64,000 nt of DNA from Silvania confinis. GTDB lineage: Bacteria > Pseudomonadota > Gammaproteobacteria > Enterobacterales > Enterobacteriaceae. The translations under genes were made by a program, and so were the position numbers. The notes beneath the pieces were generated by a model, which ran no database searches, was not told where the DNA came from, and saw only the letters and a program-made list of their open reading frames with translations. Positions 30,877 to 41,203 of the stretch are shown piece after piece; position 1 is the stretch's first letter; each line of letters opens with the position of its first letter. The stretch spans positions 62,001 to 126,000 of the forward strand of contig NZ_JAMGZJ010000070.1 of assembly GCF_025564085.1 (NCBI RefSeq), given 5' to 3'.

Positions 30877-31222
30877 AAGTATTTTTAGTCGGATTTCTCC
30901 GGATGTGATCGGCGGCAAACTCTGTTTTGACCTTAGACGCCAGGATGTAGGCATACAACACAGATAGCTAAAAATCACCACCCAGCATGTGTTATGGCGC
31001 AAAGTAAAAAACTGGTTTACGCTCATACTGTAAACTTAAGTCTATTATTATTCAGGATATATTTTGTCACGCTTCTAAACTTGCACGGAGATATAATAAA
31101 AAACCATACTCCTCGGCCAATTTGTATTAAGAATTTCACTCTATGTACTTAACGGTGAATTAATGTGGTGGCTTACCCTTTAATTGTATTAATGAGTTTA
31201 CGATTTATTTAGTGAGGCAAAT

Positions 31223-31579
31223 ATGTTTCTCAACTATTTTGCGCTGGGAGTGTTGGTGTTTGTATTCCTGGTTCTTTTTTATGGAATCATCGCTATTCAT
31301 GACATTCCTTATAACATGGCAAAAAAACGCAACCATCCCCATGCCGATGCTATCCATACTGCCGGGTGGATTAGCTTGTTTACCCTCCACGCCATTTGGC
31401 CGTTTCTGTGGATCTGGGCAACGCTTTATCAGCCAGAGCGCGGCTGGGGGATGCAAAACCATATGCAGTCGCCCGAAGGCAACCCCGACGTTGATGCGCT
31501 GGCTAAGCGCGTAGCCGAGCTGGAAAAGAAACTGGCTGCGGTGCAACCCACGGCCGTTAAGAACACGCCGGAGCAATAA
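31223..31579 (+). CDS. yibI: Inner-membrane protein YibI (DUF3302)
   Basis: The 118-aa protein has two hydrophobic segments: the first 25 residues ([24 protein letters not shown]) and about 50-70 ([23 protein letters not shown]), followed by a charged C-terminal tail with a short coiled coil ([11 protein letters not shown]). It matches E. coli YibI. The function is unknown. It lies 2 bases before yibH, and the pair is probably a two-gene operon, with YibI a likely membrane partner of the YibH adaptor. Confidence 0.93.
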   Translation: MFLNYFALGVLVFVFLVLFYGIIAIHDIPYNMAKKRNHPHADAIHTAGWISLFTLHAIWPFLWIWATLYQPERGWGMQNHMQSPEGNPDVDALAKRVAELEKKLAAVQPTAVKNTPEQ

Positions 31580-31581
31580 TC

Positions 31582-32718
31582 ATGGACCTGTTGATTATAT
31601 TGACCTATGTCGCCTTTGCTTGGGCGATCTTTAAAATATTCCGTATCCCGGTCAACCAGTGGACGCTGGCGACAGCATCACTGGGGGGCATTTTCATTGT
31701 TGCCGGCCTTATTTTATTAATGAACTATAACCATCCGTATACCTTTACGGCGCAGAAAGCAGTTATTTCTATCCCGATCACTCCGCAGGTGACGGGAGTA
31801 GTTAGCGAAGTCACCGATAAAAATAACCAGCTCATTAAAAAAGGCGAAGTGTTATTTAAAATTGATCCGGTCAGGTATCAGGCGCGGGTCGATCGTCTGA
31901 AGGCCGATCTGGTCACCGCGACGCACAATATAGAGGTATTAAAGGCCCAGCTGTCAGAAGCCCAGTCGAACACCACCCGCGTGTCGGCGGAGCGTGACCG
32001 GCTGTACAAAGACTACCAGCGCTATCTGAAGGGCAGCCAGGCGAAGGTCAACCCGTTCTCTGAAAGCGATATTGATAACGCGCGGCAAAACTATCTGGCA
32101 CAGGATGCGATGGTGAAAGCGTCGGTGGCGGAACAAACCCAGATCCAGAGCCAGTTAGACAGCATGTCCAACGGGGAGCAGTCACAGATTGCCTCTCTGC
32201 GCGCCCAGCTGACGGAAGCGACCTACAACCTCGATCAGACGGTAGTCCGCGCCCCAAGCAACGGCTATGTGACCCAGGTGCTGATTCGCCCGGGAACCTA
32301 TGCCGCGTCGCTGCCGCTGCGCCCGGTAATGGTATTTATTCCGGATCAGAAACGGCTGATTGTGGCCCAGTTCCGCCAGAACTCGTTGCTGCGCCTGAAG
32401 CCTGGCGATGAAGCGGAAGTGGTGTTTAACGCGCTGCCGGGGCAGGTGTTCTCCGGTAAGCTCACCAGTATTCTGCCAGTGGTGCCGGGTGGCTCTTACC
32501 AGGCACAGGGTGCGCTGCAGGCACTGACCGTTATTCCCGGCACCGACGGAGTGATAGGCACCATTGAACTGGCACCGAATGCCGATGTGGAAGCGCTGCC
32601 TGACGGTATCTACGCCCAGGTGGCGGTCTACTCAGATCACTTCTCGCACGTGTCGGTGATGCGTAAAGTGCTGCTGCGCATGACCAGCTGGATGCACTAC
32701 CTCTATCTCGATCACTAA
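31582..32718 (+). CDS. yibH: HlyD-family membrane fusion protein YibH
   Basis: The 378-aa protein has two N-terminal hydrophobic segments (to about residue 50), a biotinyl-lipoyl-like region ([34 protein letters not shown]), a long periplasmic coiled-coil hairpin (about 90-215) and a beta-barrel end ([23 protein letters not shown]). This is the EmrA/HlyD adaptor layout. No efflux transporter of the MFS or ABC class is next to it; only YibI shares the operon. The substrate is unknown. A strong terminator follows. Confidence 0.93.
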   Translation: MDLLIILTYVAFAWAIFKIFRIPVNQWTLATASLGGIFIVAGLILLMNYNHPYTFTAQKAVISIPITPQVTGVVSEVTDKNNQLIKKGEVLFKIDPVRYQARVDRLKADLVTATHNIEVLKAQLSEAQSNTTRVSAERDRLYKDYQRYLKGSQAKVNPFSESDIDNARQNYLAQDAMVKASVAEQTQIQSQLDSMSNGEQSQIASLRAQLTEATYNLDQTVVRAPSNGYVTQVLIRPGTYAASLPLRPVMVFIPDQKRLIVAQFRQNSLLRLKPGDEAEVVFNALPGQVFSGKLTSILPVVPGGSYQAQGALQALTVIPGTDGVIGTIELAPNADVEALPDGIYAQVAVYSDHFSHVSVMRKVLLRMTSWMHYLYLDH

Positions 32719-32727
32719 TCCCGCCTG

Positions 32728-32763
32728 AGGCAGGCATGCGCGACGCATGACCTGCCTTTTTTT
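32728..32763 (+). terminator. Terminator after yibH
   Basis: AGGCAGG pairs with CCTGCCT and an inner ATGCG/CGCAT extends the stem; a run of six T follows. It lies 10 bases after the yibH stop and separates it from yibF. Confidence 0.9.
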
Positions 32764-32810
32764 ATTGCCTGGGCCATACTTACCTTTTTGTTGGCGTAAA
32801 GGAGCAGGCA

Positions 32811-33419
32811 ATGAAACTTATCGGCAGTTATACCAGTCCCTTCGTGCGTAAAATCTCCGTTCTCCTGCTGGAGAAAGGGATTACCTTTGAATTTGTTAAC
32901 GAGCAGCCCTATCAGGCTGAACACGGCGTCGCCCAGTACAACCCGCTGGGCAAAGTCCCGGCGCTGGTCACCGATGATGGCGAATACTGGTTCGACTCCC
33001 CAATCATTGCCAGCTATATCGAGCTGCTGGACATTGCCCCAGCGATGGTGCCGCGTGAAGCCAAAGCCGCGTTACTTGTTCGCCAGACAGAAGCGCTGGC
33101 GGATGGGATCATGGATGCTGCACTCGCCTCGGTACGCGAGCAGGCCCGCCCGGCGGCCCAGCAGTCAGAAACCGAACTGCTGCGCCAGCGCGAGAAAATC
33201 AGCCGCAGCCTGGACCGCTGTGAACAGTTAATCCGCGAGGGCACAATCGCCCCCGATAGCGTCAACCTGGCGACCATCGCCATTGCCTGCGCCATTGGTT
33301 ACCTTAACTTCCGCCGCGTGTCGCCTGGCTGGTGTGTCGATCGCCCTTTACTGGTCAAGCTGGCCGAAACCCTGTTCCAGCGCGAAAGTTTTGCCCGCAC
33401 CGAACCGCCAAAGGCTTGA
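32811..33419 (+). CDS. yibF: Glutathione S-transferase-like protein YibF
   Basis: The 202-aa protein has a GST fold: an N-terminal thioredoxin-like domain ([23 protein letters not shown], cis-proline in [10 protein letters not shown], then [11 protein letters not shown] for glutathione binding) and a C-terminal helical domain. E. coli YibF binds glutathione in its crystal structure, but the substrate is unknown. Ser8 or Thr7 in SYTSPFVRK is the likely contact to the thiol. It is read in the same direction as selA, 75 bases apart. Confidence 0.94.
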   Translation: MKLIGSYTSPFVRKISVLLLEKGITFEFVNEQPYQAEHGVAQYNPLGKVPALVTDDGEYWFDSPIIASYIELLDIAPAMVPREAKAALLVRQTEALADGIMDAALASVREQARPAAQQSETELLRQREKISRSLDRCEQLIREGTIAPDSVNLATIAIACAIGYLNFRRVSPGWCVDRPLLVKLAETLFQRESFARTEPPKA

Positions 33420-33494
33420 TGTCGTCGATAACACTTCCCTGCCGGACGCGATACAATTGTGCCTGACATTGACTCCCAACCGTCAGGCGCTTTC

Positions 33495-34880
33495 ATGACT
33501 ACTCAGAACACGCTCTACAGCCAACTCCCCGCGACCGATCGTCTGCTTCGCCATGCCCAAATCATCCCGATTATTGCGCAGTTTGGTCATACCCGAACCG
33601 TCGATACCTTACGCCTGCTGCAGGATGAGGCGCGCGCCCATATCCGCAGCCAAAACGGCCTGCCGGCATGGTGCGACGACTGGGTGCGGGAAGCAGAAAA
33701 ACGCCTGACAGCGGGTGCGCCGCAGGGCTTGCGTCCGGTTTTCAACCTCACCGGCACGGTGCTGCATACCAATCTGGGGCGAGCTTTGCTGGCAGAAGAG
33801 GCGGTTGAGGCAGTGACCCAGGCGATGCGCGCCCCGGTGACGCTGGAATACGATCTCGACGGTGCTGGGCGCGGCCACCGTGACCGTGCCCTGGCGGCGA
33901 TGCTCTGTCAGCTTACCGGTGCAGAAGATGCCTGCATTGTGAATAACAACGCGGCGGCGGTATTACTGATGCTGGCGGCGACGGCAAACGGTAAGGAAGT
34001 GGTGGTCTCGCGCGGCGAGCTGGTAGAGATTGGCGGCGCGTTTCGCATCCCGGACGTGATGACCCAGGCCGGGTGCCGACTGCATGAAGTGGGCACCACC
34101 AACCGCACACATGCCAGGGATTATCAGGCGGCCATTAATGAAAACACCGCCCTGCTGATGAAAGTGCATACCAGCAATTACCAGATTGAAGGGTTCACTC
34201 ATGCGGTTGACGAGGCGGAACTGGCGCAGATTGGCCAGGCGATGAACGTCCCGGTGATTGCCGATCTGGGCAGCGGTTCGCTGGTGGATCTCAGTCAATA
34301 CGGATTACCGAAAGAGCCGATGCCCCAGGCGCTGATTGCCGCCGGGGTCAGTCTGGTGAGCTTCTCGGGCGATAAATTATTGGGCGGGCCGCAGGCCGGG
34401 ATTATCGTCGGCAAACGCGATCTGATCGCCCGGTTGCAACAGCACCCGCTAAAACGCGCCCTGCGCGCGGATAAAATGACGCTCGCCGCGCTGGACGCCA
34501 CCTTAAGGCTCTACCTCCACCCGGAGACATTAGCCGAAAAATTACCGACCCTGCGCCTGCTGAGTCGCGATGCCGCTGCCATCCACACGCAGGGCGAACG
34601 GCTGCTGGAGCAGGTCGCATCGCACTATCCTGACTTTGAGGTTCGGGTTGAAGCCTGCCTGTCGCAGCCGGGAAGCGGCTCGCTGCCGGTGGATCGTCTG
34701 CCCGGCGCGGCGTTGACCTTTACTCCGCGCGACGGACGCGGCAGCCAGCTGGAGGCGTTGGCCCTGCGCTGGCGCGCGCTGTCCGTGCCGGTGCTCGGAC
34801 GGATAAAAGACGGGCGTCTGTGGCTGGACTTACGCTGTCTGGAAGATGAAGCACAGTTTCTGGAGGTGTTGCTGAAATGA
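33495..34880 (+). CDS. selA: L-seryl-tRNA(Sec) selenium transferase SelA
   Basis: SelA converts Ser-tRNA(Sec) to Sec-tRNA(Sec) with selenophosphate. The 461-aa PLP enzyme (463 in E. coli) has the PLP-binding lysine in [19 protein letters not shown] near residue 293, plus [16 protein letters not shown]-like [17 protein letters not shown] and the glycine-rich [11 protein letters not shown]. The first 70 residues, which bind tRNA(Sec), are the least conserved. I use the ATG at 33495 rather than an upstream alternative 12 codons earlier. The stop overlaps the selB start (ATGA). Confidence 0.97.
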   Translation: MTTQNTLYSQLPATDRLLRHAQIIPIIAQFGHTRTVDTLRLLQDEARAHIRSQNGLPAWCDDWVREAEKRLTAGAPQGLRPVFNLTGTVLHTNLGRALLAEEAVEAVTQAMRAPVTLEYDLDGAGRGHRDRALAAMLCQLTGAEDACIVNNNAAAVLLMLAATANGKEVVVSRGELVEIGGAFRIPDVMTQAGCRLHEVGTTNRTHARDYQAAINENTALLMKVHTSNYQIEGFTHAVDEAELAQIGQAMNVPVIADLGSGSLVDLSQYGLPKEPMPQALIAAGVSLVSFSGDKLLGGPQAGIIVGKRDLIARLQQHPLKRALRADKMTLAALDATLRLYLHPETLAEKLPTLRLLSRDAAAIHTQGERLLEQVASHYPDFEVRVEACLSQPGSGSLPVDRLPGAALTFTPRDGRGSQLEALALRWRALSVPVLGRIKDGRLWLDLRCLEDEAQFLEVLLK

Positions 34881-36721
34881 TTATTGCCACTGCCGGTCAC
34901 GTTGACCATGGCAAAACAACGTTGCTGCAGGCGATCACTGGCGTAAATGCCGATCGTTTGCCGGAAGAAAAACAACGCGGTATGACCATCGATCTGGGTT
35001 ATGCCTACTGGCCCCAGCCGGATGGTCGGGTGCTGGGGTTTATCGATGTCCCCGGACACGAAAAATTCCTGTCCAATATGCTGGCGGGGGTGGGCGGTAT
35101 CGATCACGCCCTGCTGGTGGTGGCCTGCGATGACGGGGTGATGGCGCAGACGCGTGAACATCTGCAAATCCTCCAGCTGACCGGTAATCCGCAGCTGACG
35201 GTGGCCCTAACCAAGGCCGACCGCGTTGACGAGGCGCAGGTAGAGGCGGTGCGCGAGCAGGTGCAGGACACCCTGCAGGAATACGGCTTTGCCGATGCCG
35301 ACCTGTTTGTCACCGTCGCCACTGAGGGGCGTGGAATCGACGCGTTAAGCGACCATCTGCAGCAGCTGACTACTCGCACGCACGCGGAGCATCAGCGCTT
35401 TCGTCTGGCGATCGACCGGGCCTTTACCGTTAAAGGGGCCGGGCTGGTGGTCACCGGCACGGCGTTGTCTGGCGAGGTGCGTGTTGGCGATAGCCTGTGG
35501 CTGACCGGAGTCAATAAACCGGTGCGTATTCGCGGGCTGCATGCGCAGAACCAGCCTGTCGACCAGGCGCAGGCCGGGCAGCGTATTGCCCTTAATCTGG
35601 TCGGCGATGCGCAAAAAGATCAGCTTAACCGGGGCGACTGGCTGCTGGCCGATGCCCCGCCGGAACCGGCCACGCGCGTGATTGTCACGCTGCAGGGCGA
35701 TGTCGCGCTCACTCAGTGGCAACCGCTGCACATTCATCACGCTGCCAGCCATGTCACCGGCCGCGTCTCGCTGCTGGAAGGCGCGCTGGCGGAGCTGGTC
35801 TTTGACTCTCCGCTGTGGCTGGCCGATAACGACCGGCTGGTATTGCGGGATATCTCCGCGCGGGTCACCCTCGCCGGGGCGCGAGTGGTGACGCTCGATC
35901 CGCCGCGTCGCGGCAAGCGCAAGCCGGAATATCTACACTGGCTGGCCACCCTGGCACGGGCGGGTGATGACCGGGAGGCGCTGCTGGCGCACCTGGATCG
36001 CGGGGCGGTGGATCTGGAAGCATTTGCCTGGGCACGCCAGCTGAACGGGGAAGGGCTGCAGGCCCTGACGCAGCAACCGTCGTTTATCCAGGCCGGATCG
36101 AGCCTGCTGAATATGGAGGTTGCCGCCCGCTGGCAGCGTAAAATTCTCGACACCCTGGCGACCTATCATCTGCAGCATCAGGACGAACCCGGCCCGGGAC
36201 GCGAGCGTCTGCGGCGCATGGCGCTGCCGATGGAAGATGAAGCCCTGGTGCTGCTGCTGATTGAGCGGATGCGCGAGAGTGGCGATCTGCAGAGCTATCA
36301 CGGCTGGTTGCACCTGCCGGACCACAAAGCCGGTTTCACCCCAGAGCAGCAGGCAATCTGGCAACAAGCCGAGCCGCTGTTTGGCGACGAGCCCTGGTGG
36401 GTGCGGGATTTAGCGCGCGAAACCGCGACGGACGAAGGGACGATGCGCCAGGTGCTGCGCCATGCGGCGCAGCAGGGCCTGATTACCGCGATCGTCAAGG
36501 ATCGCTATTACCGTAACGATCGGATCGTGATTTTTGCCAATCTGATCCGGGCGCTGGATCAGCAACGCGGATCGACTTGCGCGGCAGACTTCCGCGACCA
36601 GCTCAACGTGGGGCGCAAGCTGGCGATCCAAATCCTTGAGTATTTCAACCGGATTGGCTTTACCCGTCGCCGGGGTAACGATCACCTGCTGCGCGACGCG
36701 CTGCTGTTTGCCGCGGACTAG
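34877..36721 (+). CDS. selB: Selenocysteine-specific elongation factor SelB
   Basis: SelB delivers Sec-tRNA(Sec) to UGA codons followed by a SECIS hairpin. The 614-aa protein has an EF-Tu-like GTPase (G1 [17 protein letters not shown] at residue 6, G3 DVPGHEKF, G4 LTKAD), beta-barrel domains to about residue 340 and four C-terminal winged helices (about 370-614) that bind the mRNA hairpin. It is coupled to selA and overlaps the convergent ROK kinase by 4 bases. Its presence implies selenoproteins such as formate dehydrogenases elsewhere; selC is not in this window. Confidence 0.97.
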   Translation: MIIATAGHVDHGKTTLLQAITGVNADRLPEEKQRGMTIDLGYAYWPQPDGRVLGFIDVPGHEKFLSNMLAGVGGIDHALLVVACDDGVMAQTREHLQILQLTGNPQLTVALTKADRVDEAQVEAVREQVQDTLQEYGFADADLFVTVATEGRGIDALSDHLQQLTTRTHAEHQRFRLAIDRAFTVKGAGLVVTGTALSGEVRVGDSLWLTGVNKPVRIRGLHAQNQPVDQAQAGQRIALNLVGDAQKDQLNRGDWLLADAPPEPATRVIVTLQGDVALTQWQPLHIHHAASHVTGRVSLLEGALAELVFDSPLWLADNDRLVLRDISARVTLAGARVVTLDPPRRGKRKPEYLHWLATLARAGDDREALLAHLDRGAVDLEAFAWARQLNGEGLQALTQQPSFIQAGSSLLNMEVAARWQRKILDTLATYHLQHQDEPGPGRERLRRMALPMEDEALVLLLIERMRESGDLQSYHGWLHLPDHKAGFTPEQQAIWQQAEPLFGDEPWWVRDLARETATDEGTMRQVLRHAAQQGLITAIVKDRYYRNDRIVIFANLIRALDQQRGSTCAADFRDQLNVGRKLAIQILEYFNRIGFTRRRGNDHLLRDALLFAAD

Positions 36722-37605
36722 GTTTCATCCCGGGCCAGTTTCTGCTTCGCCAGCCAGACCGCACCCAGCCTGCCCGCCTGGTTACCCAGTTCACAGGGCA
36801 GGATTGGCACCTGTAGCGCCTCCCACTCCTCAAAGGTTTGCAGGTGCTTGTCGAGCAGGCGATAGATTTTCTCCTGCTCGCTGATGCCGCCGCCAATCAA
36901 CACCACCTGCGGGTCGAACATCGAGATCACGCTGTAGACGCCTCGGGCGAGAAACAGCGCCCATTGTTCGACGGCTTCGCGCAGATGCAGATCGTTCTCC
37001 ATTCGTTCAAACAGCTCTTCGCCTGTTGGCATCTCCTCTTCTGAGACCGCCAGCGCCCGACGGCAGGCTTCCATCAGCCCTTTGGCCGAGGCAACCACGT
37101 GCATCCCTTCGCCCTTGTTGCCCACCGGGATGACCCCGAACTCCCCGGCGCGGTGGTGCGCCCCGCGCCAGAGATCGCCCTCGACCACGATACCGCCGCC
37201 GATCCCGGTGCCCACCGTGATACAGACAAAATTCTCGTACTCGCGACCGGCCCCGCGCCAGAGCTCGCCCAGCGCGGCGCAGCTGGCGTCATTATCAACA
37301 ACGACGGGCAGATCGGTTAGCTCCGAAAACAGGTCGTACAGATTGACGTTATCGAGGTACGCCAGCGCCCCGGCTTTGGCTGCTTCGCCGGTATGGGTAT
37401 TAATGTGGCCCGGGATGCTCACCCCGATCGCTGCAATCTGATGCGCCTGCTGATAGGCTTGTACCACCTCGCGCCATTGCTGTTTAAAGCTGTCTTCATC
37501 GTCCGGCGTATCAAATTGATCGGTAGTTAACTCGTTGCCGTCTGCGTCGATCACGCCGTGTTTAATGTGGGTTCCACCCACGTCAAAGCCGATAAAAAGC
37601 TGCAT
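36718..37605 (-). CDS. ROK-family sugar kinase, substrate unknown
   Basis: The 295-aa protein has the ROK layout: phosphate-1 motif GFDVGGTHIKHGVIDADG, the signature NDASCAALGELWRGAG...FVCITVGTGIGGGIVVEG and the catalytic-region HHRAGEFG. The zinc motif CxCGxxGCxE normally found just after it is missing; the stretch reads NKGEGMHVVASAKGLMEACRRA with no paired cysteines. It is the right length for a glucose, N-acetylhexosamine or beta-glucoside kinase, and no DNA-binding domain is present. It converges on selB with a 4-base overlap and is divergent from aldB. I do not find an equivalent gene at this place in E. coli K-12. No transporter adjoins it, so the substrate is open. Confidence 0.85.
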   Translation of the reverse strand: MQLFIGFDVGGTHIKHGVIDADGNELTTDQFDTPDDEDSFKQQWREVVQAYQQAHQIAAIGVSIPGHINTHTGEAAKAGALAYLDNVNLYDLFSELTDLPVVVDNDASCAALGELWRGAGREYENFVCITVGTGIGGGIVVEGDLWRGAHHRAGEFGVIPVGNKGEGMHVVASAKGLMEACRRALAVSEEEMPTGEELFERMENDLHLREAVEQWALFLARGVYSVISMFDPQVVLIGGGISEQEKIYRLLDKHLQTFEEWEALQVPILPCELGNQAGRLGAVWLAKQKLARDET

Positions 37606-37768
37606 TTATCCTTACCTCGCCAGTTTGTGCGTTTTAAGTATGGCTCAGGGCGGGAAACGAAACGTAAAGTAAGGTAATGCGTGAAGAGGCTCGCAAAGCC
37701 GGTGACCGTTGGCTGAATTTTCACCACCCCGGACTACCCTTACTGGACACACACGCAAGGAGACAGTC
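37606..37768. promoter_or_regulatory. Divergent ROK kinase/aldB region
   Basis: The 163 bases between the divergent genes should hold both promoters. aldB in E. coli is driven by RpoS and CRP and repressed by Fis. An AAGGAG ribosome site lies at 37757-37762, 6 bases before the aldB ATG. I could not assign other sites. Confidence 0.4.
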
Positions 37769-39307
37769 ATGACGAATAACCCTCCATCAGCACGTATCCT
37801 GCCCGGCGAATATGGTTTTCCTCTCAAGCTAAAAGCCCGTTATGACAACTTTATCGGCGGCGACTGGGTAGCTCCCGTCGACGGCGACTATTATCAAAAT
37901 TTAACCCCGGTGACCGGCCTGCCGCTGTGCGAGATCGCCAGCTCCGGGCCCCGCGATATCGACCTGGCGCTGGATGCCGCCCACAAAATCAAAGAGAAAT
38001 GGGCCCACACCTCGGTGCAGGATCGCGCGGCAGTTCTGTTTAAAATCGCCGATCGGATGGAGCAGAACCTGGAGCTACTGGCTACGGCAGAGACCTGGGA
38101 CAACGGGAAGCCAATCCGCGAGACCATGGCGGCAGACGTGCCGCTGGCGATCGACCATTTCCGCTATTTTGCCTCCTGCATTCGTGCCCAGGAAGGCGGC
38201 ATCAGTGAAGTGGATAACGACACTGTGGCGTATCACTTCCAGGAGCCGCTGGGCGTGGTCGGGCAGATCATCCCGTGGAACTTCCCGCTGCTGATGGCCG
38301 CCTGGAAAATGGCGCCCGCGCTGGCCGCTGGCAACTGCGTGGTACTCAAACCGGCACGCTTAACCCCGCTGTCGGTGCTGCTGCTGATGGAAGTGGTGGG
38401 CGATCTGCTTCCGCCGGGCGTGGTGAACGTGGTTAACGGTGCCGGGGGCGAAATCGGCGAGTATCTGGCGACCTCAAAACGGATCGCCAAAGTGGCGTTT
38501 ACCGGCTCCACCGAAGTGGGCCAGCAGATCATGCAGTACGCCACCCAGAACATCATTCCGGTCACGCTGGAGCTGGGCGGCAAATCGCCGAATATTTTCT
38601 TTGCCGATGTGATGGATGAAGAAGATGCCTTCTTCGATAAAGCGCTGGAAGGATTTGCGCTGTTTGCCTTTAACCAGGGCGAAGTCTGTACCTGTCCAAG
38701 CCGCGCGCTGGTGCAGGAGTCCATTTATGAACGCTTTATGGAACGTGCGATCCGCCGGGTGGAGTCCATTCGCAGCGGCAACCCGCTGGACAGCGCGACC
38801 CAGATGGGCGCCCAGGTGTCGCACGGTCAGCTGGAGACAATCCTCAACTACATCGATATCGGTAAGAAGGAAGGGGCAGACATCTTAACCGGCGGGCGGC
38901 GTAAGCGGCTGGACGGCGAGTTGAAAGAGGGTTACTACCTCGAGCCGACCATCCTGTCGGGTAAAAACAACATGCGCGTCTTCCAGGAGGAGATCTTTGG
39001 CCCGGTGCTGGCAGTGACCACCTTCAAAACCATGGAGGAGGCGCTGGAGCTGGCGAACGATACGCAGTATGGGCTCGGGGCGGGGGTCTGGAGCCGCAAC
39101 GGCAACCTGGCGTACAAGATGGGGCGCGGGATCCAGGCAGGGCGCGTGTGGACCAACTGCTATCATGCCTATCCGGCGCATGCCGCGTTTGGTGGCTACA
39201 AACAGTCCGGTATCGGGCGTGAAACTCACAAGATGATGCTCAACCATTATCAACAGACCAAATGCCTGCTGGTGAGCTATTCCGATAAGCCGCTCGGCCT
39301 GTTCTAA
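37769..39307 (+). CDS. aldB: Aldehyde dehydrogenase AldB
   Basis: AldB oxidises acetaldehyde and other small aldehydes with NADP+ in stationary phase. The 512-aa protein is nearly the E. coli protein: [19 protein letters not shown] for cofactor binding, catalytic Glu in [14 protein letters not shown], catalytic Cys in [16 protein letters not shown], and [14 protein letters not shown]. The chosen ATG has a strong ribosome site; the frame is open 20 codons upstream. It overlaps the convergent yiaU stop by 4 bases. Confidence 0.96.
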   Translation: MTNNPPSARILPGEYGFPLKLKARYDNFIGGDWVAPVDGDYYQNLTPVTGLPLCEIASSGPRDIDLALDAAHKIKEKWAHTSVQDRAAVLFKIADRMEQNLELLATAETWDNGKPIRETMAADVPLAIDHFRYFASCIRAQEGGISEVDNDTVAYHFQEPLGVVGQIIPWNFPLLMAAWKMAPALAAGNCVVLKPARLTPLSVLLLMEVVGDLLPPGVVNVVNGAGGEIGEYLATSKRIAKVAFTGSTEVGQQIMQYATQNIIPVTLELGGKSPNIFFADVMDEEDAFFDKALEGFALFAFNQGEVCTCPSRALVQESIYERFMERAIRRVESIRSGNPLDSATQMGAQVSHGQLETILNYIDIGKKEGADILTGGRRKRLDGELKEGYYLEPTILSGKNNMRVFQEEIFGPVLAVTTFKTMEEALELANDTQYGLGAGVWSRNGNLAYKMGRGIQAGRVWTNCYHAYPAHAAFGGYKQSGIGRETHKMMLNHYQQTKCLLVSYSDKPLGLF

Positions 39308-40266
39308 TCACCCAGAGCAGGTCGCCCGAGGGTGGCCTGCTCAACTTTACTGCGCAGATTATTCAGCACCCCGTCGAGGATAAACTGCACGCGCCACGGC
39401 TGATAGTCGCGCTTGCGGAAAATGGCCACCAGATCCAGCCACCACTCTTCCTGATGTGAAAAGCAGGGGACCAGCGCACCCTGGTTAATCTCTTTTTGCA
39501 GGCTCTCTTTTGGCGCAAACACAATTCCAAGATGATTACGAGCCAGCTCCAGCGCCGTCTGGGTGTTATCGCAGATATAATTCCCCGAGACTTTGTAATC
39601 CAGTATCTTCTCGCCGTTATGTGAGCGGAAACGCCAGATATTGGCATCGTCGATGATCATCGAGTCGATAAGAATACAGGAGTGATTAATTAACTCTTCC
39701 GGGTGGCTAATTGGGTGTTTAATTATATATTCCGGGGACGCAAACGCGGTGACGGAATATTTGGTTAAAATGCTGGCGACCAGACTTTCATCTTTAGGTT
39801 GTGCGTAGGTAATTAAAATATCGCAGTCGTCGGGAAAGGCAACGCCCTCGTAAAATTCATTGGCACTCAGATTATAAGTTTTTAAACTGATGCTAATATC
39901 GCCGGTATCGTCAATTTCGTGGATCACGTGGCGAGCCAGATAGGTGATGATCCCTGTGGGGGCATAGAGGGTCACCTTGCCGCGTTTTTCATGTTTGTAA
40001 TCATCAATGAAATTAATGAGTTGGCTATTTTTTTCCAGCGAACTATTAATGTAAGGCAGTAAGGCCTCGCCAAACTGGGTCAATGCCAGATGGCGGGTGG
40101 TGCGCTCAAAAACCTTGAGGCCGACGCGCATTTCAAAATCAGACAGGTATTTACTGACATTCGCCTGCGCCATCCCCAGCAGGGCGGCGGCATCACCAAT
40201 GCTGTGCGTGGCGGCAATGACGGAAATAATTTTTAATTCACGCGGTTTAATTTGCAGCTTGTTCAT
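39304..40266 (-). CDS. yiaU: LysR-family transcriptional regulator YiaU
   Basis: The 320-aa protein has an N-terminal winged helix ([35 protein letters not shown] split over residues 11-45) and a LysR substrate domain (about 95-300). It is divergent from the MipA-family gene, exactly as yiaU and yiaT are in E. coli, so it likely regulates that gene. In E. coli yiaV and yiaW stand between yiaU and aldB; here they are absent and yiaU abuts aldB. The effector is unknown. The gene is more AT-rich than its neighbours. Confidence 0.85.
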   Translation of the reverse strand: MNKLQIKPRELKIISVIAATHSIGDAAALLGMAQANVSKYLSDFEMRVGLKVFERTTRHLALTQFGEALLPYINSSLEKNSQLINFIDDYKHEKRGKVTLYAPTGIITYLARHVIHEIDDTGDISISLKTYNLSANEFYEGVAFPDDCDILITYAQPKDESLVASILTKYSVTAFASPEYIIKHPISHPEELINHSCILIDSMIIDDANIWRFRSHNGEKILDYKVSGNYICDNTQTALELARNHLGIVFAPKESLQKEINQGALVPCFSHQEEWWLDLVAIFRKRDYQPWRVQFILDGVLNNLRSKVEQATLGRPALGD

Positions 40267-40294
40267 TGCGCACGCTCATTTATATAATTTTGGA

Positions 40295-40306
40295 TATAAT
40301 ATTATA
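40295..40306. promoter_or_regulatory. AT-rich palindrome between yiaU and yiaT
   Basis: TATAATATTATA is a perfect 12-bp palindrome in the 119-base divergent region, 29 bases before yiaU and 80 before yiaT. It could be a LysR operator (T-N11-A type sites overlap it) or a pair of back-to-back -10 elements. Confidence 0.4.
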
Positions 40307-40385
40307 CAAATAACCACGTTGCATTGCGAATTTTGTAACCATTATTATGCGCCGGGTCGTATGACATTTAATGGATTGCAAAACA

Positions 40386-41126
40386 ATGACGTTTAAAAAG
40401 AATGTATTCATCGCCACCGCGTTATTTACGGCGACGTCCGCAATGGCCGGTGACTTTTCCGTTGGCGCGGGTGCCGTGTTTAATGAATCGGCGTACAAAG
40501 GCTATAACGAGAATGTCTCCGCTGTTCCGTTAATAAGCTATGAAGGTGAGCATTTCTATGTGCGTCAGGCCACTGCCGGATGGATTGTGTGGAAAGATGC
40601 AAAAAACGAACTCAGCCTCACCGCCTCCTGGATGCCGTTGCACTTTGACCCGGATGACAATGACGACGCGGCCATGAGTCAGCTCGATGAACGTAAAGCG
40701 TCAGCGATGCTCGGCGGCGCGTACTACCACCACGAGAGCTGGGGTAGCCTGAAATTTGCCGTTGGCGCCGATGCGATGGATGAGAGCGGTGGCGTGGCAG
40801 GCGAACTGTCTTACTTCCGTCCTATCCGTATGGAACGCCTGACCCTGACCCCGGCGGTAGGGGTGTTCTACTACGACGCCAGCTTCAACGATTATTACTA
40901 CGGTGTGTCGGATCAGGAGTCACGCCGTAGCGGCCTGCAGCAGTACAGCGCAGACGAAAGCGTCACCCCTTACGTGGGCCTGGCGGCAAAATACCAACTG
41001 ACAAAGAACCTGTACCTGAACGCCAGCGCCGTTTATACCGTGCTGCCTGACGAAGTGAAAAACAGCCCGATGATCGACCGTGACGACAGCTTCGCGCTGA
41101 TGACCGGCCTCTCCTGGACATTCTGA
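40386..41126 (+). CDS. yiaT: MipA/OmpV-family outer-membrane protein YiaT
   Basis: The 246-aa protein has a signal peptide (MTFKKNVFIATALFTATSAMA, cut before GDF) and then amphipathic beta strands ending in the outer-membrane signature phenylalanine (ALMTGLSWTF). It follows E. coli YiaT: VPLISYEGEHFYVRQ, LSLTASWMPLHFDPDDNDD, YYYGVSDQESRRSGL. MipA/OmpV proteins are beta-barrels or scaffolds, with unknown function here. I use the ATG at 40386, giving the E. coli length; another ATG is at 40371. Confidence 0.88.
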   Translation: MTFKKNVFIATALFTATSAMAGDFSVGAGAVFNESAYKGYNENVSAVPLISYEGEHFYVRQATAGWIVWKDAKNELSLTASWMPLHFDPDDNDDAAMSQLDERKASAMLGGAYYHHESWGSLKFAVGADAMDESGGVAGELSYFRPIRMERLTLTPAVGVFYYDASFNDYYYGVSDQESRRSGLQQYSADESVTPYVGLAAKYQLTKNLYLNASAVYTVLPDEVKNSPMIDRDDSFALMTGLSWTF

Positions 41127-41138
41127 TACGTTAAAAAA

Positions 41139-41195
41139 CCGGGCGGCGCTGCCCATACCTGGCCTGAATGGCGGGGTATGTCCAGCGTCGCCCGG
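41139..41195. terminator. Large hairpin between convergent yiaT and GH127 gene
   Basis: CCGGGCG pairs with CGCCCGG, then GCGCTG with CAGCGT and CATACC with GGTATG, giving a nearly continuous 57-base foldback. It lies 12 bases after yiaT and 8 bases after the other gene's stop, so it may serve both as end signal. A-run before it supports termination of the minus-strand operon. Confidence 0.75.
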
Positions 41196-41203
41196 GATCC
41201 GTT

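Larger units (their letters stand above)
30560..31222. promoter_or_regulatory. mtlA/yibI divergent intergenic region
   Basis: These 663 bases carry no convincing gene. They are AT-rich and include four good CRP sites (30701-30716, 30745-30760, 30817-30832, 30861-30876) and a weak fifth half-conserved one at 30904-30919 (TGTGA-N6-GCAAA). Five CRP sites are known upstream of E. coli mtlA. The stretch from about 31000 to 31222 should hold the promoter of yibI; I see nothing else in it. Confidence 0.75.

Noticed and set aside
30805-31026. 73-aa frame in the mtlA-yibI gap
   Set aside because: It crosses two CRP sites, has no ribosome site and is compositionally random.
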